Of a stretch of 64,000 nucleotides of DNA, positions 24,981 to 33,600 are shown one piece after another. Position 1 is the stretch's first letter. Every line of letters begins with the position of its first letter. A program made the translations under genes and the position numbers. The stretch comes from Parabacteroides merdae ATCC 43184 (lineage in GTDB: Bacteria > Bacteroidota > Bacteroidia > Bacteroidales > Tannerellaceae). The stretch spans positions 3,658,001 to 3,722,000 of the forward strand of contig NZ_CP102286.1 of NCBI RefSeq assembly GCF_025151215.1, in the 5' to 3' direction. The notes below the pieces were generated by a model, which saw only the letters and a program-made list of their open reading frames with translations, ran no database searches and was not told the DNA's origin.

Positions 24981-27155
24981 ATGAACAGTATGAAGTTATA
25001 TATATTTGCTTGCTTGTGTAGTTTGATATTATGGGGAGTGAGCTGTAATGAAGAATCGGCAGGGATACCGACAGGCTCGTTGTTTTTAGGTATCGAAGAG
25101 GATGCTACATTGTTGACAAAGGCGGAATCGGCTGTCACGAATGAATCTCTTCGTGTCGATATCATCGCTGCGGAAGGGGATACGATAAAAAGCTACTCCG
25201 ATTATATCGATGAGGTGAAAGGCAAAAAGATCGTTCTTCCGGTAGGAACTTATACGATTTCAGTAAAATCAAACCAGTCGGAAGAGGCAGGATGGGAAAA
25301 ACCGTTCTATTCCGGTTCGAAAGAAATAACCATTCAGTCCGGTGAGATAACCTCCGTACAGATTGTTTGCAAGATTTCGAATACGAAAGTAGCAGTCGAG
25401 TATGCTGACAATCTTGCTGACTATTTCAGCCACTATGAAACGACGGTTTCCAATACTTCCGGGAGCTTGCTTTATACGCGGGATGAGACTCGTGCCGGTT
25501 TTTTTAAAGCAGAGAAGCTTACGGCTGATTTGAAATTGGTCAATCAGGATGGAAACGAGTTTGCCATGCAACGTGTGTTCCCGGATATAAAGGAACGGTA
25601 TTTTTATAAGATAAAATACTCGCTTGACGATGGTGGTGGTGATAATGAAGAAGCTGGAGCCGATTTCGGTGGAATCATAGTGGACGAAAAGGCCGATACG
25701 ATATATTACGGAATCTTCATCAAACAGGAAGATCTTTTCGGCAAGTCGGTTCCCAAGTTGGCACTTGACGGCTTTACGGAAAATAAGATTGTCTATAAAA
25801 AGACTGAAAATCCGTCAGTTCCCGAACATTCTCTGACGATCGAAGCGCCGAACGGCATCAAGCAGTTGAAAGTGGAAACAACTTCTTTCCAGTTTGCCGA
25901 TGTTCCATCGTTTGATCTTTGTAATCTGACGGATGCTGCACGGACGCGTTTGCAGCAATTGGATTTCCCGATGCAAGAAGTAAAAGACAAACAAGAGTTG
26001 ACATTCGTGTTGACCGATTTTGCTAAAGCATTAGAGCCTGCTTCTGTCACTCAAATGGCCACTCATACGTTTACGTTCTCTGTCTTGGATAATTTGCATC
26101 AGGAAACGACAGTACAATTTATTTATGAAATTCGTCCGAATGTGAATGTAACAACGGAAGAGCCGGTCGTATGGGCGAAATTTGTGACATTAAGAGGTAA
26201 TTCCATTGACAGAGATAATATCGGCTTCATGTTGAAAAAGAAAGCAGATGCAGATTTTCAAAGATATGATGCAACTATTTATAATGAGCAAACAGGTGAT
26301 TTTTCTTTATTGTTGATTGAAAATATCATGCCTGGTACAGAGTATGAATACTATGCAGTCTCAGGTACAGATGCTCAAGGGAATGTCAAAACTTTTACAA
26401 CATCTCCGATTGTAAATTTAAAAAATAATACATTTGATGAATGGTTCAAAAATGGTAAGACTTGGTTTCCTAATGTAGATGTATCTAAATGGTGGGATTC
26501 TGGAAATACTGGCGCAAATACTGCGGGCGAAAATAATCCTACTTCTCCTGAAGAAAGTGTTGTAGTCAAGGGTAAAGCTGCTAAGTTACAGTCTACGTGG
26601 ATTGGCTTTATTGGCATTGGGGCATTTGCTTCAGCGAGTATGTTTACTGGTAATTTTGTTGACATAGATGGAACGAATGGTATCTTGTCATTTGGACAAC
26701 CATTTACTGCTAAGCCTACAAAATTGACTGGATATTATAAATATACTCCAGTAAACATAGATTATATGGAACAATGGGATTCAAAAGTAGATCCTGATTT
26801 GAAAAGTGGAGATTCTGATCAATGTATCATTTATATAGCATTGTGTACAAAAAATTATGAGATACGTACAAATCCGAAAAGTCGCCAATTGTTTGACCCT
26901 AACGATGCTTCTGTCATTGCTTATGGTGAATTAGTGGCGAAAGAAGCTGTTTCCGGAGAAGAAGCAAATGGTTATAAAAAGTTTTCAATAGATATCAAAT
27001 ATCGGAAAACAGATGTAACTCCATCTTATATAGTGGTTGTAGCTGCGGCAAGCCGCTATGGAGATTATTTTACAGGAGGTAAAGGCAGTACATTGTATAT
27101 CGATGAATTTAATTTGGAATATGATTACAACGCTGCCTCTTTCACAAACGAATAA
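24981..27155 (+). CDS. DUF4493 plus PCMD lipoprotein 4
   Basis: The frame opens with GTG at 24978; ATG at 24981 or 24990 is more likely (MKLYIFACLCSLILWGVSC from 24990). The DUF4493-like N-terminus has IVLPVGTYTISVKSNQ and WEKPFYSGSKEI. An Ig-like middle part has HSLTIEAPNGIKQLKV. A fibronectin-like segment precedes the C-terminal PCMD (about residues 485-720), which reads NTFDEWFKNGKTWFPNVDVS, KWWDSGNTGAN, VVKGKAAKLQS, LSFGQPFTAKPTKLTGYYKY and ends LYIDEFNLEYDY. Its C-terminal third is close to that of the 27917 gene. The family is thought to be carbohydrate-linked; no active site is claimed. Confidence 0.75.
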   Translation: MNSMKLYIFACLCSLILWGVSCNEESAGIPTGSLFLGIEEDATLLTKAESAVTNESLRVDIIAAEGDTIKSYSDYIDEVKGKKIVLPVGTYTISVKSNQSEEAGWEKPFYSGSKEITIQSGEITSVQIVCKISNTKVAVEYADNLADYFSHYETTVSNTSGSLLYTRDETRAGFFKAEKLTADLKLVNQDGNEFAMQRVFPDIKERYFYKIKYSLDDGGGDNEEAGADFGGIIVDEKADTIYYGIFIKQEDLFGKSVPKLALDGFTENKIVYKKTENPSVPEHSLTIEAPNGIKQLKVETTSFQFADVPSFDLCNLTDAARTRLQQLDFPMQEVKDKQELTFVLTDFAKALEPASVTQMATHTFTFSVLDNLHQETTVQFIYEIRPNVNVTTEEPVVWAKFVTLRGNSIDRDNIGFMLKKKADADFQRYDATIYNEQTGDFSLLLIENIMPGTEYEYYAVSGTDAQGNVKTFTTSPIVNLKNNTFDEWFKNGKTWFPNVDVSKWWDSGNTGANTAGENNPTSPEESVVVKGKAAKLQSTWIGFIGIGAFASASMFTGNFVDIDGTNGILSFGQPFTAKPTKLTGYYKYTPVNIDYMEQWDSKVDPDLKSGDSDQCIIYIALCTKNYEIRTNPKSRQLFDPNDASVIAYGELVAKEAVSGEEANGYKKFSIDIKYRKTDVTPSYIVVVAAASRYGDYFTGGKGSTLYIDEFNLEYDYNAASFTNE

Positions 27156-27169
27156 CGAATAAACAAAAT

Positions 27170-27907
27170 ATGAGAAAAATAACGAGTCTGCTTTTGCTTC
27201 TGCTTTGTGCCGTGACGGTACTTTCGGCGAGAGAGAATAAATATGATCGGGGAATCGTGATGAAGACATTTATCCCGAAAGGGCAATGGATGGTAGGGGC
27301 GACGTTCTCCTACTCGGAACATGTGGATGATAATTTCGAATTTATGTCGTTGTTGAAAGATATCGATTCGGAAGGATATACATTTAAAGTGACACCTTTG
27401 GTTAGCTATTTCATCCGTGACAATATCAGTATCGGCGGGCGTTTGGCTTATTCGCGTTCTTATACGAAATTAGATAACCTGTCACTTTCGTTAGGAGATG
27501 ATATCAGTTTGGATATAAACGAGTGGAATGATAAATCGAATACCTATTCGGCTGCTTTTTTTATCCGTACATACTTAAATTTGGGAGATAGCAAACGTTT
27601 CGGTTTGTTTAATGAGGCACGTTTGCTGTACGGCTTTTCAAAAAGTACGAGCAGTTCGGATTTGGGAAGCGGATTGTCGGGCGTACATCAGTTGAAGCAT
27701 AACTTGAATATCGGTGTTGCACCGGGTATCACCTGTTTTGTCAACGATTTTACGGCAGTGGAGGCTTCTATCGCTGTCGCAGGCCTGAACTTTAATTGGT
27801 ATGACCAGAAAAAAGATCAGGTGTATGATGGTAAACGTACTTCCAGTTCGGCAAACTTTAAGATAAATCTGCTCTCGATCGACTTGGGCATTGTTTTTTA
27901 TCTATAA
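27170..27907 (+). CDS. Outer-membrane beta-barrel protein
   Basis: 245 residues with a Sec signal (MRKITSLLLLLLCAVTVLSA), no lipobox. The mature part alternates polar and hydrophobic residues in strand-length blocks (WMVGATFSYSEHVD, YTFKVTPLVSYFIRDNISIG, GRLAYSRSYTKLDN, YSAAFFIRTYLNLG) and ends in a C-terminal strand LSIDLGIVFYL with terminal aromatic-Leu, as expected of an 8- to 10-stranded barrel. It sits inside the lipoprotein operon, 14 bp after one PCMD gene and 9 bp before the next. It could be their membrane platform or an unrelated porin. Inference only. Confidence 0.75.
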   Translation: MRKITSLLLLLLCAVTVLSARENKYDRGIVMKTFIPKGQWMVGATFSYSEHVDDNFEFMSLLKDIDSEGYTFKVTPLVSYFIRDNISIGGRLAYSRSYTKLDNLSLSLGDDISLDINEWNDKSNTYSAAFFIRTYLNLGDSKRFGLFNEARLLYGFSKSTSSSDLGSGLSGVHQLKHNLNIGVAPGITCFVNDFTAVEASIAVAGLNFNWYDQKKDQVYDGKRTSSSANFKINLLSIDLGIVFYL

Positions 27908-27916
27908 GGAAGTGGT

Positions 27917-29551
27917 ATGAAACGAAAAAGCATATTTCTTACGTTCGGATTGCTGGTATTGTCTTGGATAGGATGTGTCGAAAACGATTTGCCGTATCCG
28001 ACCATTGTTGGACAGATCACGGAGATGGAAGTTGCCGGTATGACTTCCTGCCGTATCCTCGGAGCTTCAAATACAGTGGAGATAAAAGTGGCCGATACGA
28101 TCGACCTGAGGGATCTGCGTGTTGAAAAGCTAGTCGTGACAGAGGGTATGAAGGTTTATCCGGATTCGGCTGCCTGTCTCGATATCGCTCATTTTCCGGA
28201 TACCGGTTTTGTCTCGGCTGACAGTTTGCCTGCCGGAATGGATACACGGATGAATTTTCTGAATCCGGTGAAGTTCCGCCTGAGCCTTTATCAGGATTAT
28301 GACTGGACGGTCAATGTCTCGCGGGATATCGTACGTAAGATAAAGATAAAGAATCAGGTAGGTTCGGCCTTGATTGACGATTATACGAAGAATGTCATTG
28401 TTTATGTCGATTCGACCGAGCAACCCTCTTTACGAAATATTGAAATAGAAGAATTGCAATTAGGGAGTTCGATCGCACAGACGACTCCCGACCCTTCGAA
28501 AGTGGTTGATTTTACCCGTCCACGTGTTTTCTATGTGACGGCATTTGACGAGACGGAAGAGTGGACCTTGAGCGTCCAATATCCGAATGCGAATGTCCAA
28601 CTGACACAGCTTTCCGCTTGGACACGCCGCGCATATGTCAGCGGGTCGATATCGAAAGGGGAAGTGGAAGCCGAATATCGTAAGGCTGGCGAAACCGTTT
28701 GGGAGTCAGTGCTGCCTAACGAAATAAGCTATGAAGGAGAAGATTTTTTGATCATGATGACCCATCTGGCAGCGGGGACGAATTACGAATATCGGTTAAC
28801 GATGAACGGGACGGTAGGTGAGATACTCACGTTTACAACCGATACGATCATGCAGGTCCCGAATCTCGGCTTTGACGATTGGGTGATGAAAAACGAAAAG
28901 ACTTGGTATCCGAATGCAACATTGGATGATGCCGACCATTTTTGGGATTCCGGCAACGAGGGGGCCAGCATCGCTAGTCGTAACCCGACTGCACCTGAAA
29001 CGGGTGATGTGGTGAAAGGCCGTGCTGTTAGGATGGCTTCTGATTACATCAGCATTGCCAGTAAATTCGCTGCTGGTAATATTTATACGGGCGACTTTGT
29101 TGGTTTGGCAGGAATCGAAGGGGCTGAACTCGATTTCGGACAGCCTTATACCGGACGACCTTCGGCATTGAAAGGGTATTACAGATATACACCGGGCGTG
29201 ATCGACCAAGCAAAGGCTCCGTACGATGCCTTGATGGGGCAGACGGATTCATGCCATATCTATATTGGCTTGTTCGATTGGAGTGCCCCATTCCGAGTCA
29301 ACACGACAACAGGTACGTTTGTTGATCTGACTTGGAACAACGAATCGATGATCGCATTCGGAGAATTGAAATCGAACGAAGCGACAGGCAGCGAATACAA
29401 ACAGTTTAAAATCAACTTGACTTATCGCGACTACTTCACCCACCCGAAATACATCCTGATCGTAGCCTCCGCCAGTAAATACGGTGACTATTTCACGGGT
29501 AGCACGAGCAGCGTGATGTATTTGGACGAGTGCGAGCTGGTGTTTGAGTAG
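27917..29551 (+). CDS. PCMD-domain lipoprotein 5
   Basis: 544 residues. Lipoprotein signal MKRKSIFLTFGLLVLSWIGC (Cys 20). There is no DUF4493 unit at the N-terminus; instead there is a two-part Ig-like region (DLPYPTIVGQITEMEVAGM, then DYDWTVNVSRDIVRKIKIKN) of the kind often found before PCMD. The PCMD covers about 310-544: GFDDWVMKNEKTWYP, FWDSGNEGA, VVKGRAVRMAS, LDFGQPYTGRPSALKGYYRY, and the ending MYLDECELVFE. It is the last gene of the six-gene unit. A promoter and an MNT/HEPN pair follow. Confidence 0.8.
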   Translation: MKRKSIFLTFGLLVLSWIGCVENDLPYPTIVGQITEMEVAGMTSCRILGASNTVEIKVADTIDLRDLRVEKLVVTEGMKVYPDSAACLDIAHFPDTGFVSADSLPAGMDTRMNFLNPVKFRLSLYQDYDWTVNVSRDIVRKIKIKNQVGSALIDDYTKNVIVYVDSTEQPSLRNIEIEELQLGSSIAQTTPDPSKVVDFTRPRVFYVTAFDETEEWTLSVQYPNANVQLTQLSAWTRRAYVSGSISKGEVEAEYRKAGETVWESVLPNEISYEGEDFLIMMTHLAAGTNYEYRLTMNGTVGEILTFTTDTIMQVPNLGFDDWVMKNEKTWYPNATLDDADHFWDSGNEGASIASRNPTAPETGDVVKGRAVRMASDYISIASKFAAGNIYTGDFVGLAGIEGAELDFGQPYTGRPSALKGYYRYTPGVIDQAKAPYDALMGQTDSCHIYIGLFDWSAPFRVNTTTGTFVDLTWNNESMIAFGELKSNEATGSEYKQFKINLTYRDYFTHPKYILIVASASKYGDYFTGSTSSVMYLDECELVFE

Positions 29552-29593
29552 ATTGACAATTGAACGTTCTTTGAAAAGGTTGGATTTGAGGAG

Positions 29594-29629
29594 TTTGTTT
29601 GCAGAAACAAAAGATTTTACTTTACTTTG
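29594..29629 (+). promoter_or_regulatory. Promoter of the second MNT/HEPN pair
   Basis: A -33 TTTG at 29598-29601 and a near -7 box TTACTTTG at 29622-29629 are separated by 20 bp, the expected spacing. The ATG at 29646 follows 16 bp later, which decides the start over the TTG-initiated frame from 29544. Confidence 0.5.
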
Positions 29630-29645
29630 TGAAAAATGTTTGTTT

Positions 29646-29939
29646 ATGCGATCAAAAGAAGAATATATGGAACTATTGCGTAGCTATTTCCTGAATAAGG
29701 CAAAGGCTTACGGGGTTGTCAAGATGGCGCTGTTTGGTTCTGTGGTGCGTGGTGAACAAACAGAGACCAGTGATGTAGATGTAGCCTATGAAGGTAAAGC
29801 AGATATATTGTTGCGTTGCCGGATGAAGCAGGAATTAGAGGACTTATTCGGTTGCAGAGTCGATATTATCCGCCTCCGCGAGCAACTTTCCGGCACTGCA
29901 TTCTTGCAAAATATCTCTAAAGAATTACTCTATGTTTGA
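29646..29939 (+). CDS. MNT-type nucleotidyltransferase antitoxin (MntA-like), copy 2
   Basis: 97 residues. The GSX10DXD motif is complete (GSVVRGEQTETSDVDVA), with a third acidic residue in CRVDIIRL. The open frame extends back to a TTG at 29544 inside the preceding lipoprotein's end, but promoter placement and the paralogue's length favour 29646. It overlaps the HEPN gene by 8 bp. Predicted role: cytosolic antitoxin that AMPylates the HEPN partner's tyrosine. Same length as copy 1 but clearly diverged, so the two modules are not a recent duplication. Confidence 0.85.
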   Translation: MRSKEEYMELLRSYFLNKAKAYGVVKMALFGSVVRGEQTETSDVDVAYEGKADILLRCRMKQELEDLFGCRVDIIRLREQLSGTAFLQNISKELLYV

Positions 29940-30309
29940 CAAGGTCCGTATTGAAACGTTGCTGAATCGGGTAGAAAATGCGATTCTGCTGATTCAAAGT
30001 AAAGCCGGTCAGTTGGAAACACCAAATGATTTTTTGTTGGATAAGGAAGGGACTTTCTTGCTCAGTGGAATATGTATGCAATTGATCTTTATTGGAGAAA
30101 GTATAAAAACAATAGATAATAAGACTTCTCATGCTTATTTGACGAATTATCCCAATATCTGTTGGACTCAAATTATGGGATTGCGTGATATTATCGTTCA
30201 TGAATATCATCGAATAGATGAAGAAGAAATCTTTAATATTATAAAGGTGGATCTATCTCCTCTTCTGTTAACGATCCGGCAAATGAAAAAAGAATTGCCG
30301 AATTATTGA
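29932..30309 (+). CDS. HEPN-domain RNase toxin (HepT-like), intact
   Basis: 125 residues. All-helical HEPN fold with the catalytic and AMPylation motif RX4HXY as RDIIVHEY near residue 84, preceded by YPNICWTQIMGL. That Trp is the position changed to a stop in copy 1. HEPN toxins of this class act as ribonucleases unless modified by the MNT partner. The ending LSPLLLTIRQMKKELPNY is intact. It is followed by the 41-bp palindrome array. Function by family; no activity is claimed. Confidence 0.85.
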   Translation: MFDKVRIETLLNRVENAILLIQSKAGQLETPNDFLLDKEGTFLLSGICMQLIFIGESIKTIDNKTSHAYLTNYPNICWTQIMGLRDIIVHEYHRIDEEEIFNIIKVDLSPLLLTIRQMKKELPNY

Positions 30310-30343
30310 CTTCTTTTCAAATCCTAAAGAATTAAAGATAGCT

Positions 30344-30607
30344 GGAAACAACGTTTCCGGTATCATGTCGGGCGGAAAGCGACTATAAACGCCTTGCACG
30401 GCGGTTATCGTCAATGCGGCGCTCTTGGAAACGGCGTTTCTAAGACTTCGCATTCGTGATTGCTTCCGGAAACAGTGTTTCTGGCAACAATCCGTTCCGG
30501 AAGTAGCAAAAAACACCGTTTCCGGGAGGATTCCCTTGGGAAACAAAGAATAAACGGTGTTTCTACCTGCTTTCTCCCAAGAATGAACTTAGAAACAACG
30601 TTTCTGG
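30344..30607. repeat. Array of seven small palindromes at 41-bp period
   Basis: The core AAACnnnGTTT, often within GGAAACnnnGTTTCYGG, is centred at 30351, 30434, 30475, 30516, 30557 and 30598, with a decayed copy at 30392. Steps are 41, 42, 41, 41, 41, 41. The three centre bases vary (AAC, GCC, GGC, AGT, ACC, GGT, AAC) and the roughly 26 bp between cores are dissimilar. It fills the gap between the HEPN gene and the giant repeat protein, ending 33 bp before the latter's start. Confidence 0.85.
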
Positions 30608-30639
30608 CGTGCCGGAACAAAAAATATAAAGAAAGAAGG

Positions 30640-33600
30640 ATGAAAAGAAATAGTGGATTAATCGGTTGGATCGTTTTGATCGTGGGACTGCTTTGCTCGG
30701 TGAGGGGCGGGGCGGTGGATGTGGGTTCGGCTGCGGCGTTGAGGGATGCGTTGGGTAATGCAACGGTGAGTGGAAATGTTGTGATGTTGACGGGGGACGT
30801 TTCTTTGAGTAGTACTTTGAACATTACTGGGGGGACGATGATACTCGATTTGAATGGGATGCAGATTTCTATAACAAAAAATAAGGCAGAGGCAAAATGT
30901 ATAAGTGTTACAGGAGGAACTCTTGAAATAACGGGCGGAGGATTTATTTCTGCACAGACCACAGGAACTGAATGGTTTTCCGATAGAGCAGCAATTGCAT
31001 TGTCTTATGATGGTGGAACTGTTAGAATATATCGGGCGACATTTAATGCAATAGCAAGTGATGGTACAGCTTATACCCTTGATCCCAATAATGATTATAC
31101 TGTTGATAATATGATTCCTGCTGGTGCATATATGACCAATAGTTCTGATTATGGTAGTACTGGGTTAGTATCATCTTCTATAACCGTGGCTCTTACCAAT
31201 TACAACGTATCCTATAACACCAGCGGCGGGACAACCACCAACCCCGGCACGCCCTCTTACACCATCGAAACCCCAGATTTCACCCTGCCGACAGTGACAA
31301 AAAACGGTTACACTTTTGCCGATTGGACATATAACGGCAATCCGGTCAATCCAACCGCCCTGCCAACAACGGCAGACCGTGTAACCAGCAAAGACATGGC
31401 TTTTGGTGCCACATGGACCCTGATCTCTTATAAAGTCGTTTACGATGTGGCAGGGGGAACTGCTATTCAGGATGGTTTATATAATATTGAAACCGGGATA
31501 TCTTCTTTGCCAACTCCTAAAAGAGAAGGATATGTTTTCAATGGATGGTATCGGGATAATCAGAAAGTAACCTCTATCCCTGCCGGAACGGGCGATATTA
31601 CCCTTGTGGCGCATTGGACGGAGATTTCTTATACGCTTTCCTTTAAGACGAACAACGACACTTTTATAGCAGATATCTCCTATACAAAAGCAAAACCGGG
31701 GATTTTACCTTCCGGTCTGACAAAAGAAGGATATATGTTCGGAGGATGGTTTCAGAATGAAAATTTTACTGGAAGCGAATTAGAGGCCGTACCTTTTCCG
31801 GCAGGAACGGCAGGACAAACGAATATTCCGGTAATGATCTATGCCAAATGGATACCTATCTCGTACACCATCACCTTCAACACCAACGGCGGTTCCGATC
31901 AGGATGCTCTACCCTACACTGTTGAGACCGAAACATTCAAACTCCCAACGAGAACGACGAAAGCAGGTTATACATTGGTGGGCTGGTATATAGATGAAGC
32001 TCTGACCAAACCTTATGGAGAAGTTGTAAAGGGTACCCACGGAGATTTTACTTTATATGCCAAATGGAAGTTGACCGAATATACAATCGAATATGAACTT
32101 TACGGGCATGGCAATAATCCTCCTGATGCCGTGACTTGCTATAATATTGAAAAAGAAGTCGAATTGCCTACTCCGCAACGTGACAACTTTACGTTTGTCG
32201 GGTGGCATAAAGATGACCTGTTGAAGGATCAGGCATTAATGATCATTCCTGCTGGAACGACCGGCAATTTGAAACTATATGCCGAATGGACAATGGGAAA
32301 CTCTGTGCAGATCACGCGTCCGGAGAACGGAACAATCACGGTGATGAGCGGAACGACGGAAGTGAAATCCGGTGATAAGGTCGGGGCGAACACCTCGTTG
32401 ACAATTACGGCAACACCTGCTTCGGCCGATTATAAATTGTCGAAACTGGTTGTCAATAATACTGAATATACGACCAGCTCTCAAACGGTAAAGATGCCTG
32501 CCGAAGGCGGTTTGACCATCTCGGCTGCCTTTGCTGATCCACGACCGGCAGCCTCGGCTCCCAAAATAACGACCGATCCTGTCAATACGGACTATATCCC
32601 AAGCGGAGAATCTGTGACGGTCACGATGGACAAAGGCGGGGAATGCGACTCCTTGCTGTACAGCATCGACGGCTCTACCCCGAAACGTTATACCGGAGCT
32701 TTCCAGGTAAGCACCATTACGGCTGCCACGAAAACGGTTGCCGTGCAAGCCATAGCCCGCAAGTCCGGTTGCAAGGATGGCGTTACGACCCGCAACATCA
32801 CGTTCCGTTCCGGAAAGATCACTATTACGTTCAACCTGCCGAAAGGAATTACGGCCTGCAATCCCGAAGGGGGTGAGGTCGTGGAAGCTGTAGCAAGTGG
32901 CGGGGCTTTTGAATTCAAATTGATTGTGGATAAGAACTATTTCCAGACATTGGATTCTATAAAGGTGACGGCTAACGGAACTGTTATCACTCCCGATGTT
33001 TATGACATTTACACATTAAGCAACCAGACTACTGACGTAGCTGTCAATGTGACTGGTATTTCCGGAGTAACCCATCTGATTACTTTAGTACAGTCGGCTA
33101 ATGGTGTGATTGCTTTTACCGGTGATGAGGATGCAGAGAATTCAAGGACCGTCAATCATGGCGATCCTGTTTCGGTGACGGCTACGGCAGATGAAAATTA
33201 TAAATTCCAGTCGTGGACGGATGGTGAGACAGCTAATCCCCGTACGTTTGTGGCTGAGTCGGATGTGACGTTGCAAGCTCGTTTCGTGAAGGACAGTGCC
33301 GGGTTTTCTGTTATTCTTCCCGAATTGGAAGGGGTGACGGTCAAACCGCTTACTGGATATCCGACTGAAGTCAAGCCGGGTGGTAAATTCAAATTCTATT
33401 TGCATCTGGATGCAGATTACAACGAATCTGTCCCTGTCGTATATGTCAACAATGAAGAATTGAACGTGAACCAGGAGGTGTATAGCATATATAATATTTC
33501 GGAGAATATCCGTATTTCTGTAGATGGAATCGTCCGTAATAAGGTGAAACCGGTATTGCAGGAGCATGTGTCGGCTATCGATGTGGAAACCGGTTCAGAT

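Noticed and set aside
29544..29645. N-terminal extension of the MNT copy 2 from a TTG
   Set aside because: It begins in the preceding gene's last codons and overlaps the promoter; the 97-residue form matches copy 1.
30344..30607. CRISPR array
   Set aside because: The regular spacing is CRISPR-like, but the conserved part is only about 11-17 bp with a variable centre, and no cas gene is in the window.
30460..30639. N-terminal extension of the giant repeat protein
   Set aside because: The extension is the translated palindrome array, and the signal peptide starts only at 30640.
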